From: Favolaschia claudopus
Taxonomy: Eukaryota > Basidiomycota > Agaricomycetes > Agaricales > Mycenaceae
Assembly: GCA_037176885.1 (NCBI GenBank)
Contig: JAWWNJ010000016.1
Coordinates: forward strand, 2,418,001 to 2,482,000
Reading direction: 5' to 3'
DNA length: 64,000 nt
In this document: one piece after another, positions 1 through 11,740 of the stretch
How the letters are laid out: the number at the start of each line of letters is the position of its first letter
Numbering within the stretch: position 1 is the first letter of the stretch
Notes under the pieces: model-generated
Database searches by the model: none
Seen by the model: the letters and a program-made list of their open reading frames with translations, nothing else
What the model was told of the DNA's origin: nothing
Made by a program: the position numbers and the translations under genes

Positions 1-449
1 GAATCTCAGGTTCGGAGTCGTTATCGCCTTGAGCCGATCCTGACGCCGATTTGGAATGCGTGGAGTTGATGCTGGCAGTATCATCTGCAAAACATTTAGC
101 ACGGGCAATATGGAGAAGGTGAATTATGTACCTTTCTCCGAAGTATGTGGAGCATCTGTGGTACTATTGAGCATTGTTAACGAACCATAAAAAGGAGCGT
201 ACCTGTTTTATCAGCCAGGAATCCCATTTCCCGGTCGCCATCCCGTAGGGCAGCATCAGCCTTTGAGGTGCGCTGCCTTTTGCGTTGGGATCGAACAACG
301 TTGGTGACTTTTTGAACGGATTTTGAGATCGCTTTGGTCGCTTTTGATGCCGTTTTTTTGACCTTGTTGAGAGCGGCGGACGCATGGGCTGACAGATTAG
401 AGGAAGAGGAGGAAGGTGTAGAGCTTGAGACGCTCTTAGGACCCGCCAT
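1..449 (-). CDS. Hypothetical protein, first exons only (runs off the left edge)
   Basis: The ATG is at 449-447. Exon 1 (449-203) encodes a Ser-rich start followed by a strongly basic Lys/Ala stretch (about residues 20-60). It ends at a GT donor at 202. A plausible intron runs to the AG at 86-85, and the frame continues in exon 2 (84-1) with a Ser/Asp-rich stretch that leaves the window. The composition (low-complexity serine, basic and Ala-rich, then acidic) suggests a disordered, possibly nuclear N-terminus. Such starts are common in Agaricomycete transposon-associated proteins, but no domain is visible in this portion, so no function is assigned. The exon-intron-exon frame continuity is the main reason for calling it real. 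Confidence 0.45.
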
Positions 450-1469
450 GATGTGGCGCCACAGCAATAACAAGCTGATTTGAGTCCTGACTTTATACTC
501 AGTGTAAAAACCAGATGACGACTGGAAAAAATCCCACAGAGTAGCCTAATTTCTCGGGAATTGACTCAGCAGTTGCTCAGCAGTTTTTATTGAGACGGAA
601 CAATCGGATTCACAATCGAGGGGGATCCACATGGCGTCGCGCAGCCAACCTATCTTGGCATGACCAAAAGAGTGTGCCCCTACCTTTCTGAGTGACGATT
701 TGGCGAGTTGTAGAGCAAACAGATGCGAAGAAGATGAGATCTGAACATTTCAAGGGGCAGAAAAGCGGCCAAAGAGACGAGAAAGTCCCGCAATTTTGTC
801 AGACAAGGTTGGTCTCGAGTTCGGGAGGCCTCCCGAGCGGGCCATTGAGGTAATAGAATTTGAGTAATCTTAGCTGGTCGAGGAGCACATATAATGGAGT
901 ATTTAGTGGCGAGCTAAGGCAGAGCGAGTCGTACGCGGTCATGGAGGCGGAAGACGAGGATGTGACAAGTCACAACAGTGATGTGGTTCGCTACTTGCCG
1001 ATTACTAATTTACGGCGACATTCGGCACAACAGCGACTTGTTTCTGTCGAATCAGTAAATACCGGTGCATAGAATTTATCTGGCAGCTCAATAAGACGAA
1101 AAAAAAACCGCTCGAAACCCGCGGGTCTACCCGGACGGGTACACGGTATTGCGCGGGTTACATCGAACGCAACCCGTACCCGGACCCGAGCGGCCCGCGG
1201 GCCCAAACCCGGGCATGGACCCGACACCCGTGTTGAACCCTACGTTTCGGCCTTGCCGATTCTTCATCTGATACTTCGTCTTTCGGCTGGGTTCCGGCTG
1301 ACGTGGAACAAGATCGGAAGGTTTAGTTTCGTGATTCCTTTCGGGCTGTCCAGAATCTTAACCGAAACAATTCGAATAGGCTAAAATTTCGGGTGAGGCG
1401 AATTTCAACCCGAAACCTCTCTTTTCGGGTCAAAAATCGGGCGACCCGAAAGTTCATAATCACCGAAGT
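450..1469. other. Intergenic; degenerate CCCG/CGGGT-rich repeat at about 1,100-1,460
   Basis: I see no convincing gene here. From about 1,100 to 1,230 the sequence is dominated by irregular runs of CCCG and CGGGT units. From 1,330 to 1,460 there are several copies of TTTCGGGT and ACCCGAAA in both orientations. This looks like a decayed simple or hairpin-rich repeat next to the MITE-like element at 1,470. Confidence 0.4.
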
Positions 1470-2005
1470 TAAGGCTCCAACCGTTTCCGTTTGCAAACGT
1501 TTTAAACGGTTGTATCCGTTTCTTTTTTCGTTTGTTTTGCCGAGGTCGACAAACGGTAAACAAAAATAAAATAAACGATTAAACGGTTACTTACTTTCAT
1601 CAGTCAGATCAGTATGCGGAAAGATCCTGTTAGCTGCTGTTCCGTGCAAGTTGATCCCGGCGGGGATTCCTGGTTGATCCTGACACTCAGGATCATCGAG
1701 TCAGTGCCTCAAGGGCGGCAGAATCTTCGGCTTCGACGCGGCGCTTCATCTTGATGCCTGCTGAGCAAAGTGAAAGATTGTCCAGCGATGAGTGTACACA
1801 TTGTATAAGTCATTCAAACATTGTTCAACTAATTTGATACCTTTCAGTCAATTTTGAGGAGTGGATCTCGTTGATTTGAGCCATGCCGCTCCGGGCCGCC
1901 CCAAGATCCGTTTAAAACGATTAAAAAGGTTTTTCTAAACGTTTAGAACCGTTTCCGTTTGTTTTGCCCTCGGGCGCAAACGAAAACTAAAAGGTTGGAG
2001 CCTTA
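1470..2005. mobile_element. MITE-like element with TAAGGCTCCAACC inverted ends
   Basis: The ends are TAAGGCTCCAACC and its reverse complement, enclosing 536 bp. The subterminal parts are rich in GTTTAAACG-like motifs in both orientations. There is no transposase. The element at 59,459-59,974 has closely related ends and the same AAACCGTTT-rich interior, so the two belong to one family. Unlike that copy, this one lacks a direct 8-bp target duplication. Its flanks are instead inverted relatives of each other (CACCGAAG on the left, CTTCGGTG on the right). Confidence 0.6.
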
Positions 2006-2669
2006 CTTCGGTGTGATTCTCTTTAGTCAAGTCAAAGCGCTCTCCGGACAGGCAACGAATCAGGTCTTTGCACATGATCGTGAACAATAGATCGGATTCG
2101 TTCGTTCTTCGGACAAAGCGTTATCAAAGCGTATCAGTTTCTATCACGGTCTCGAAAAAGTTCGCAGGCTGACTGGCTAAGGCTCTCGAACGGTAGGGTT
2201 CAGGACTCACCTCCCGATACTCAACCAGCCTCCGTTAGAAATTTCGTTAAATCGGAAAAATAATCAAAAATTCCGACTCTACCGACTTTTTCCGGTGGCG
2301 ACCTCGTTTTCCACAAAGACAATGGGACGAAGTCACGGAGACTCTTTGTCAAAGCAACTCTTTCCACGACTCTGCTTCGCGGTCTTCGGCCACTGATTCC
2401 AGACTGTCAAATCCTTCCTGTAAAGGCAATTCCATCATGATGGGGTGAATTTGAGCGAGGGTACACCGCGAGGCAAGCACAACGTGCTATTAAGAGGGGG
2501 TAAGTGTCCCAGGGTCTCGGCTATCTGACTTGCACCTCTTTTATGGAAATTATGATGGCAGGACGGATGTCTTCAAAAGCTTCATTCACCATGGGATGCG
2601 AAGGCAGGCAATACGCTTCGATACTGGGCTTAATACTTCCCCGAGCTTCGTCTTTTGCAATTGCCTTCG
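2006..2669. other. Intergenic, upstream of the HMG-box gene
   Basis: No supported gene. This stretch would contain the promoter of the HMG-box gene at 2,670, but I see no clear TATA box or recognisable operator. Confidence 0.3.
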
Positions 2670-4113
2670 ATGCCCGTCGTTCACAGCACTCTCCCCGTCC
2701 ACCGCAGTCGTCAATCTCGTAGATTGCGACACATCGATTCGACCTGTGCGTCTCTCTTTTTCTCGAACGAAGCTCTTGACTGATGTAGGTATAGGTGACG
2801 ACGACCTGTGGGAGACGTACGATGCTGAGCTCCTCGACTCCGTTCCCTCCCTTACCGTCAAATCGGAACCCAATGACGACGACGACAATGCCGACGTCTA
2901 CGACGACGACACATCCTCCCTCCCCTCCCCCTCCCCCGTTACCGTCCGGACAATCGACCCTGCTGCCCACGTACCTCGTCCCCGCAACGCCTTCATCTGC
3001 TTCCGCTCCGAATTCGTTAGACAAGCCAAACTCAAAGGCTCGTCCAAGCCCGAGAACCAGACCTGCTTGAGTCGCGATGCGGCGGACGCGTGGCGCGGAA
3101 TGAACGCGGAGGAACGGCGCCCCCACGTTCTCATGGCGCTGCAGGAGAAGCGCGAGCATGCCCTGAGGTATCCCAACTATAAGTATGCGCCTGGGAGCGG
3201 GGGTGGCGGCGGGGCGTCGTCGCGGAAAGTGAATGGGAAGAAGGTTACGAGGATGAGTGTAGGGAGACGGGCGTCGAGTGCGAGCTCTGATTCGTCAGAG
3301 TCTGTTTTCGAAGCCGCTGTCGACACGCGTCCTTGGAACAAGTACGTGCCGAATCCTCCTGCTCCGCGCGAGAAACCACGTCGGAAGTCGACGACGGCGA
3401 AACCTCAACGACATGTCGACGGTGCTGGACAGAAGGGAAGGGCCACGGTACAATCCTTGTTGTGTGAGGGCAGTGAATCGGTGTGTGTCGCTCTTTTCTT
3501 CTATCCTCCTCTTCTTATCTTCTTTATAGGTCATCATTACTCCGACCGTTTCGTCGGAATCTAGTCCGTCGACCTCTTCGGCTCGGGCTCGCTCTTCCCC
3601 TCCTCCATCGACATCCTTGCCTCCGTCATCGAAAGCCGCTGCTGCGCAACGGTCTGTCGTTGCCGTTCCTCTCAACTCTGTCATCGCCACACCTAAAGAA
3701 AACGATGAGGTGTGTAATCTTCTCTCCCCGCTCTTCTCTCTCCTTCACTCACCCCATCTCTCCACCCACAGCCCACAATCACACCAAGCCCCATCCGCCC
3801 CTGCTCATATAACGACAAACCAAAGCAATTCGGCTTCAAGAAAAGATTATCTCCAAACGCCGTCGACTCGATTCGTCTCCCCACTCCTCCACCTACCCCG
3901 CCTCCAGTTTCTGATCGGGAGTCGTCTCAATCGGAGTCTCCCGACGTAGATCCCCAACCCCAGTGCGAGTGGGACAGCTGGATGTACGTTCCCATGGAAC
4001 TGAACGACGACGAGGACGGAGACCTCGATTTTTCTCCCCCGCCGAAGGATTTTGGGTTTTACTGTCCAGCGGGTTTGGATGGGCCTGCACCTGCGTTTGC
4101 GCTGTTCGCTTGA
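2670..4113 (+). CDS. HMG-box DNA-binding protein (about 429 aa, four exons)
   Basis: Inferred exons are 2,670-2,745, 2,789-3,480, 3,530-3,709 and 3,772-4,113. All introns are GT-AG (43, 49 and 62 nt) and the frame is kept throughout. A single HMG box lies at about residues 86-160, opening with the diagnostic PRPRNAFICFRSEF and ending in a basic stretch with an RYPNYKY-like motif. This arrangement is typical of fungal MATA/Rop1-type HMG regulators. Before the box is an acidic Asp-rich segment. After it come Gly- and Ser-rich, basic, probably disordered regions and a Pro-rich, acidic C-terminus. The protein is expected to be a nuclear sequence-specific DNA-binding regulator. The start is inferred, because reading without the 43-nt first intron gives no good ATG. 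A mating-type role is possible but unsupported by the neighbours, which are not homeodomain or pheromone genes. Confidence 0.8.
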
Positions 4114-4678
4114 ATTATGCATGGCTAGTATCTTGTACTGTATTTGTTACCTACTCAAATTCTGTCCACCGGTCGTTGTATCATGCCATGTTTTAGCATA
4201 CGAATGGGAATCCCGAGTGAATTCCTCACTGAAGATTCGTCTGTGGAATGGAATTTGTTGTATCAGCTCAACATGGAAGTGGCGGGCGACTTGAATGTCA
4301 GTGCGCGTTCTTTCTCTCAGTCATCGGTTTTGTTTAACTAAATGCAAGACAATGATTGGAGTCATTGGACGATTCAGAGCAGCGAAACCTCACATCCGTC
4401 TTCCATGACCTTACTGTGTAGCACCACGAATTTAGAGGAGAAAAACGCGTCGTGTAAATCATCCTGATACTAATACACATACAATGCCGCAGCTTTAAAC
4501 GCTACTCGCACATCGTCGAAAAAAGTAATAAAAACGCGTCATACAAGCTCATCGATATCATACTTATCATAAGCGACAATGGATTATATATAATACACTA
4601 GGCTTGGCTAGCCAGCCAGCGAAAAGTGGAGAAGACTGCGAATATTAACCAACCTTAACCCTGAACGCCCGCTGGTGT
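4114..4678. other. Convergent intergenic region
   Basis: This is the shared 3' region between the HMG-box gene (+) and the sugar transporter (-). It presumably contains both 3' UTRs. No gene or repeat is visible. Confidence 0.35.
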
Positions 4679-6985
4679 TTATGTGGAAGAAGCCGATGCT
4701 TTTTCATCCAAAATCTTTTCATCTGTCCCAAGGTCGTGCGTAACACCCGCAGCGACGGCGGCAGTGTGGACGATTTCGGACTCGGTGCCATCGAAGAGGG
4801 CGGCGGTCTCCTCGAGGGTCCGGTTCTTCGTCTCAATGACGACTGCGGGGAAAGAATCGTTAATTGAAGGTGGACAGAGAAACGGAAGCGAGGTAGACGT
4901 ACAGAAGTACAGGAATACACCCTCGAACACGAGCCATACACAGTATACGATATAGTATTTCCAGTCAATATTATCTGCGCACACGAGGAGGTTAGAAAAG
5001 AACACAAAGTGAAGCCTGCGACCTACCCATGGCGATGGGGTTGACATATTGATTGAAGATGAGCGCCAGTGAGATCGTGAAGTTGAAGATGTTGAAGCCC
5101 TTGGCACGGATATTGTAGGGTAAAATCTCCAACGTGTACGTGACGATGAGGGGCGTGAACGCGATACTGTTCACCGTATCAGTCTCCCGGAACGAATACA
5201 TCAAGCAGACAATCGACAATCGACTCACTCGTATGCAGCGTAGTACAAGAAGATGAACGCGATGACAGAGTGCGCCGCCTGCTCGTTACCATTGATCCGA
5301 TACCGCGCAGTGCAGATGGTCTGTGCGGTGAAGAACACAGTCATGCCGATGACCGAGGTGAGGAACATCAGTCTGCGACCGAGTTTCTCCACCAAGGCCG
5401 ACGCAGTCAGAGCCCAAGCCAAGTTCCAAATTTGTAGGATACCGTTGATGAGGAGCTGGAAGGAGTTTTATCATTGTAAGGAAACTTGTCTCAATCAAAC
5501 AAGACATGGCGCGAACCTGGATCGTCGGGTCGGTGATACCGATGGAGTCGAGAACCTTGTTCAGGTAGTACGAGACCAAGCCGTTGGCGGACCATTGAGA
5601 GAAGAAGGCGATGGCGACGATGATGCGGACACGCTTGCGGTTGCCGGGGGAAGAGAAGAACGACTTCCACCCGATGTTGGCAGCGACTTTGTGAGGACAC
5701 AATTATAAGCAGACGAAAAGGAGTGGTACGCAATTCACTTACCATTGCGGTCAAACTCAATAGCGGCCTTGATCTCCTGGAACTCATACTGCACAAGCGG
5801 ATCCTCCCTGAGATTAGGTATAAGCGATCGTCGGCGGACAAGAGAAATTTACGAATCACGTACTCGTTGCCGTCGGCGTGGTAGTAGGCCAAGATCTTGA
5901 CAGCTTCAGCCTCCTTGCCCTTGCTCACCAAGTAACGAGGGGATTCGGGAGCGAACAAGACGAGAGCGACTTGTAGAACGGAGGGGAGGGCCTGGAGCAA
6001 AGACGGTACACGCCATGCCCAAGTGGAGTTAATCTTGAACGTCCCGAATGTTGCCCAGGCAGCGCTAAAACACAACCGACGCGGTCAGTTCCATGCAGGC
6101 TCGACAATCAAATAGTACCGACATGATGGCGCCAGAATACCACAGGGAGTTGTACACCGAAGTCAGAGGAGCGCGGTACTTCGGATATGAGAGTTCGGTG
6201 ACCAGCATGGGGGCGGCGTTGGCTAGGAAAAGATGATGTCAAAAGGTCAGCCGTGAAGGCGAGATCGTTATACGGGCTCACCTGCGAAAGTCAATCCAAA
6301 ACCGATGAGGAAACTGTATCATCAAGTCTATTTGTGAGTACGACGAGTAAAAGGACCGAGATCCACGCTGACCGGGCTCCGATGAACATCCCGACGGACT
6401 TGGAAGCGGTTTGGACGGCCGTTGCGATACACATGACGAGGGCACCGAAGAAAACGGTGGGCCGGCGACCAATACCGTCAGACATGTAGGGTGCGAAGGG
6501 GTATCCCGCCAAAGCTCCAATGTTCTGTGTCCATTTGAATACGAGAGTCAGGGCAGGGGCAGACACGTACTTGGATGGCATTGAGCAGACCAAGCTTTCC
6601 CTTGGTGGGACTGTCGGGAAGTGAGAATTCAGACAATCTAAAGAAAACAGGTGACGCACGTATGGAAGTATAGCTTCCACTGGCTCAAAGACTGCAAACC
6701 ATTCATCATACTCCCATCGTAACCGTTGGTCGAGCTGGTGATGAGACTTGAAAATTTGCGGAACGTCAGCGACTTAGGGGCGAATGCGATGATCGGGCTC
6801 ACAGGAGGGTGATCCACGCGTTGAGGAGAATGAGCCTGAGGGACGACGTTGTAAGTCGTTTGAGTGAAGTCGAAGAAAAAAAAGTTATGGACACACCGCC
6901 TGTTGTTGTACCACTTCCGGTTGGGGTCCATGAGATGCGTGTACGCATTGACGCTGCTATCATTTGCGACTGCTCCGCCGGCCAT
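4679..6985 (-). CDS. MFS sugar transporter (hexose/lactose permease-like), multi-exon
   Basis: The gene runs from the ATG at 6,985 to the stop at 4,681-4,679, through about ten short GT-AG introns, and encodes a protein of roughly 530-540 aa. Family signatures appear in order: NGYDGSMMNGLQ in TM1, DGIGRRPTVFFGA after TM2, an Arg-rich TM4 region, PESPRYLVSKGKE before the central loop, TASALVEKLGRR in the second half, and ETKNRTLEE near the C-terminus. Twelve membrane segments are expected. The product should be a plasma-membrane sugar:proton symporter of the fungal sugar porter family (TC 2.A.1.1). Spacing and motifs look intact, with no frameshift seen. The substrate cannot be set from sequence; lactose-permease-like members are the closest in feel. 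It stands alone, with no sugar-catabolic neighbours. Confidence 0.9.
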
Positions 6986-7823
6986 TGTGGATGCAAGGAG
7001 AGCTCAAAGACGGGAGGTCTGGGGGCGGGGGGAAGACGCCTAAGGAAAAGAAGGCAATTCGCGGGTGCGGGGTTTATGTATAGTCGGCTCAGGTGACATA
7101 AAGCTTGGTTTTTCCAAAGGTACTCCGGCAAACGCACTTTCATGGTTGCCTAAACGGAGATGTCAAGTGACTGATCTCACCGTTGCCGATCTGTGTCGAC
7201 ATTTGAATGGCGATACGCGGAGGCAATTTGCTACTCCGAAGCTCAGGGAGGCTTTTATGCGATGATGAATGAACAGAAAATGAGGGAAAAAAATTGACTG
7301 CTTAGCAGGAGGTTTGCGTCGAGGAAAGTCGACTCTTGCAGAAGGTTCCCCGGCAAATTGTGGGGCAATTTTTCAAATGTTACCATCGCATCACTGTATC
7401 AATTTACCGTGTGATGAGAAGCAACTAACTTCCGAAGAAACGCCGTCCATTGAATTTCTCTTGAAGGCGGCTGGGAGCGCTGTTTCTCCGGGCAGACGAT
7501 GGCTAGCAATGGCGTTTCAGATAGAGAAGACAATTACGAAGCTCGTTGATTCAGCCCATGTAGTTTACACAGAAGGATTGGTGGTAAATGTGTAAATGAA
7601 TCACGCCAGTGGAAGAGAAGTATAGTCCAAGTTGAGTTGATGTGTGGAGGCAGCTTCTTTGACAGTAGGTAGCATGTGCAGTAGAAAGCCGAAAATATAT
7701 CGGAGATATCCTTGGATCGACAGGCGGATTCGAAAACACGGGCCTGGGGCGCAGTCTCAGCGCTCAACCACCAAGAGGTGCGAAAGGAAGAAAAGAAAGT
7801 GGAAGCAGGAGAGATGGCAGGCG
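6986..7823. other. Intergenic, upstream of the sugar transporter
   Basis: No gene is supported in this stretch. It holds the divergent upstream region of the transporter. Short open frames lack splice continuity or family motifs. Confidence 0.3.
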
Positions 7824-8573
7824 CTATTGAGACTCGAGAATGAAGAACCCATCGAGGGAAACTACAGGGGCATTGCTCGCCGACGAACTCGGCTTGTATG
7901 GGCCTGGAATAGCGTTCCTATTGTTGGAAATCTTGGGAGACGGCGGGCGCGAGGGGGAGGAGATACGACGGGCTAGAACCCGGCGAATTTGGCCCGTAGA
8001 ATGGCAATCCACAAAAAACTTGGCTTGATTGACAGAATTGAGAAGAAGGCCGGCTGGTACGGCGGTGGTGTCGTTACAGCGAATTTCGAGATATAGAAAT
8101 TTAAGCAAGTCGGCGAAGGTCTTCGGGCAGGTTCCTGGCGGCAGCGATCCAGAAGCCTCAAATACAAGCTCGATGCTTCCGTTCTTCAGCTTCGAAAGGC
8201 TTAAAAGGAGTCGGTGCCAATTCGTCTATTTTTTCAATTGTGCCCGCTCAAGGTAGAATTGAGTCCAATACAACAGAGATCAACATCCCCAAGAAAACCT
8301 ACCCGGATCCCCGAAGTCTGATCAGCCTGACAATCAGCAATCCTTAATTAAGACCACTCACGATACGATAAGCCAAAATGGCGAGAGCTTCCTTCGGTAG
8401 TACGACACCTTTCCCCGTTATCGAGGCAATCCGCGAAGACTCCCAGGCACGAATTCTCCGTGAACAGGAAGACAGGCTGCAAAGAGGATCACTAGAAACT
8501 CGAAGAGGACTAGTGGGCGGGAGTAGGGCGTAACTTCGGAGGGTAGCAGTCAACAGCCGGAAAGACACTCCGC
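7824..8573 (-). CDS. Candidate two-exon gene of unknown function
   Basis: On the minus strand an open frame from an AG acceptor (8,575-8,574) runs to an excellent GTGAGT donor near 8,360. After a putative phase-0 intron ending in AATAG (near 8,222) the frame continues to a stop at 7,824. The second exon reads like protein: hydrophobic Leu-rich repeats, then a basic Ser/Pro-rich tail. No ATG is present in the upstream exon, so a further 5' exon or a broken gene must be assumed. I recognise no family. The intron would be about 135 nt, longer than its neighbours. It could be a chance open frame in GC-rich DNA. Confidence 0.28.
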
Positions 8574-8989
8574 CTATAGTTTTGACACCGAGTTCCCGTC
8601 GCCAAGACCAGTGTCTCTTCGTACCCTGTGGAAGCCCCCCCTGTAGTGTTTCTGGCTCGACCGGACCGCATCCGTGCGATTCTGAGAAGCAAGAGGGGCG
8701 GGTCCGCTGTGCGCCTCCTCGACGCGTATCTCACGGCAGAGGTAGTATTGATCGTGGCCCGACCTGTGAGCGGAGAGAGCGCATTTTACGGAGATCGTTA
8801 TACGACGCCTGTCAGTGCGCCATCAAAGCGTCTATCGCTAGAGACGAACGACTCGGAGTGTGGTGCATGACTGCGCCGGGTGGTACAGACCGGAAGGAAA
8901 GTTACACATAGAGTAAGAGCTATCTCTTCTTTTCGACTTTCCCAGTCCTCAGTAAGAAGATATCGACACTCCCACCACCATAGGCGGGG

Positions 8990-11740
8990 ATCATTGACCG
9001 ACTCTAAAGCGGACACAGAGCCTACAAGTATCCGCTCTGCATACTCCCCATTCAACAGCAGTACAGTCAGGGACTCATCGAACCCCGCCGGATAACGCGG
9101 ATCTTCCGCCTCCATTCCGTCTGTCCTTCCTACCCCGCTAAGAAGAAACGCGATGGAAGCGGTCTCCCATGACCCCCACCGTGCTGAACGTATCTGCACC
9201 GACATAGAACGGGGAACTGGCAATAGATAGAACCACCAATAGAATGACGGCTCGACCTCCTCGAAGACGGTGACGCTCCTGGCGCTCGCCCGCCGTCGCA
9301 AGCACCTCGAACGTTAGTCGGCCTCAGATGCAGCAAGTATGCATCAAAATCTCCTCCCTTGGCCTCTGACTCTCCCGTTCGTCCCGAAAGAGAACGACAC
9401 CCTTCCTTCCTCTCCTCCTCCCGCCCACCTCCGTCACACAGCATCAGCACCTCCGTCATCAGACGCTGGGACTCTACACTATACCCCGCCGCCCGTCCAG
9501 CGCTAAAAACCTCATCCCCTTTTCGAGACCTATGCACCCCGTCTATGAGCACCACCGGCGGGAGCACCACCAGATCCTCCCTGGGCCCTACGGAGATCCG
9601 CACCGCACCTCCAAAGAGCGATACCGCCTCCATCACACCACAACTCCTTCGCCCTGCGATTCGCGTTCCTCGTGCACGGCGACAAACTCGTCGACTTCCT
9701 CCTCCACTTTCCCCGAGCAGCAGCGCACGGCTCGATCCATCGTCCTCGCGCGCTCACGCCATCCTCGGAGAGCACCGACTGCCCACATCGTACGCCTTGC
9801 CTCGCATACGTGAAGCCTTGACTCAAGCCCCGCCGTCGCCTCGACTAGCACAACACCGTCTACACCAACACGACCCCATCTCGACAATAGCCAGCGTCCC
9901 GCACGCGCACCCCGCCCCGCCCCATCTTACACTCGTGAATGCGTGATTTCTGAACAGCACAGCTCGACATGCCCCACATGCTCCTCCACCGCTTCCCTCG
10001 AGACAAGGAGGCGGGCGTGGGGCCGAGACTGCACGATATCTTCTCCCCACCTCACGCGCCACACAGCTCGAGCGTCACACCCCACCCCCCTCTCCTCTCA
10101 GCTCCTCTCCGCTCCGCTCCCCTCATCCTCCCTCACCACCGGCTTCTCCTCCCTCCACACATCCACCGACGAAGCTGTCGAAGCTCACGCCCCATTCTCT
10201 AGGGAGTAAGAAGCTCCACCGCTCCTGAAGGGCTACCATTCGTCCCGAGGGTGAAGGAGCCATCTCTGCAGCTCTCTTACCCTCTACGACCTTCAAGCAA
10301 AAAGGAGTTAGTATCGGCGCGCGCGAAGAGGGAGACGAGGAAGGGCTTACCTTGCATATAGCAAGGGGCTGAGACGCGGACGCCGTTGAGGATGACGACG
10401 TCGTCGGTCTAACGTCGAGTCATATGCATCTTCCGCCCACTAGGACGAGGTGAAGGTAGTCGAAGATCGTTCCGCCTGGACGAGGAGGAGTGAGGGATTG
10501 GCGGTCGATGAGGCGGGACGTTGTGGTCGTGGCGCGCAGAGAACCAGCCGGGCAACAAATGGTCGAGGTGTACCCGCCAGCAAAAACCGCGGGAAGCGTA
10601 GACACGTGGCAAGCAAGGCTTGGGGAAAGAATATATCGCATGACCCTGGCTATCCTATAGCAGTCTGTTAGCGCTTGTCGATTAGAGATTTGAGGCGAAG
10701 ACGATTACATACCACCAGCCCCTCGATAGTCAGGCGTGAAAGTATATAGATGGAAGGATATAGCCAGTGAGTGATCTTGCCTGCGGTGAGAGTGTTATGC
10801 GCCTATATCCTGCGTGGAAGTTCGTCCGGAGGCGGAGAAACGGGGATCCACTAACGAGGTGGATGCGCAAAAGGGCGACGCGCATGAGCAGCACCGCTGG
10901 CAGTGACGGTCAGCCAGGGCGAGAAGGAACGATAGGGATGACCCACGCATGGACGGACGGGCGGCCGTAGTGAAGGGGCCGTTTGCGGTGACAAGCGCGG
11001 TGCAGCCTTCAGGAGAATCCCGTCGGATTAGAAGATGAATCAGTAGACCGTACCAGTCATGACGTGTCGGCGACTGAACGACACCAGGGCTTTGGGAGCT
11101 CGGTGATTGTCAAGTTCGTAGAATAGAGCTAACAAGCTCCGATGAGCACCATGCGACTGAGGAAGGAGAAATGACGAGACGAGGAGATACCCAGACGTAC
11201 CAAGCTGTGAATACGGGTGCACGCCCCCGCTCCTGTTCCTCCACACCACATCTCGGCTCACACAGATTGCTAGAATTTTCTGGACATGAGTTCCCCTTGA
11301 TTCTGCACTCCAGCCTTCACAATGGTGGATCACCTGCATCCACTGCGCTGCGATTTGTCGCAGTCAAGCTTCAAGACCCGCGAAGCGCCGGGAAGCATTA
11401 GACGCATGCCGGGCACTTTAAAGCAGCCGCACAAGATCTTCCACAGCGAGCGATAAGAAGGACTTGATGACTTGATGCTAGAAAATTGAGCCGACGATTT
11501 CGTCGTTATCGTTTGGTCAATCCCCAAGCCCTATTCGAAGCTGAAACTCCCGAGTTTCGGAAGGTGGATAATAGGCAGAGGTAGGCTCTGTCAAAGGCAT
11601 TCCCTACTCAGCAAATCCAGAGAGCTCCGTGTTCATTGAGACGAGGAGTTGGCGTGAGGAAAGAGGTGGTGGCATGTTGATGTAACAGCACGTGAATTTC
11701 ATCACGCCGTTACCGTCACGCTCGTCGCCGGCTTGCGTTC
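8990..11740. repeat. R1: first copy of a direct repeat of about 2.7 kb (unoccupied copy)
   Basis: R1 is collinear with R2, which is broken into 15,745-17,561, 21,848-22,811 and 60,056-60,182. Shared blocks include a 26-bp identity at 9,094-9,119 and 15,854-15,879, the CCGCCAGCAAAAA block at about 10,570 and 21,912, the GACGGTCAGCC block at about 10,905 and 22,240, and the ATCACGCCGTTACCGTCACG block at about 11,700 and 60,152. The copies are diverged, so the duplication is old. No reading frame is conserved between them on either strand, which argues that they are non-coding. R1 gives the uninterrupted state of the sites that carry insertions in R2. Confidence 0.7.

Noticed and set aside
860..1072. 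70-codon plus-strand frame
   Set aside because: Isolated, no splice sites or family resemblance, next to a simple-sequence region.
2521..3159. 212-codon minus-strand frame over the HMG-box gene
   Set aside because: Shadow of the acidic and HMG coding region; no domain and no splice support.
9359..9946. 195-codon plus-strand frame in R1 (and a similar one at 16,672-17,400 in R2)
   Set aside because: The frames are not conserved between the two repeat copies; GC-rich Pro/Ser/Arg translation is typical of chance open frames.
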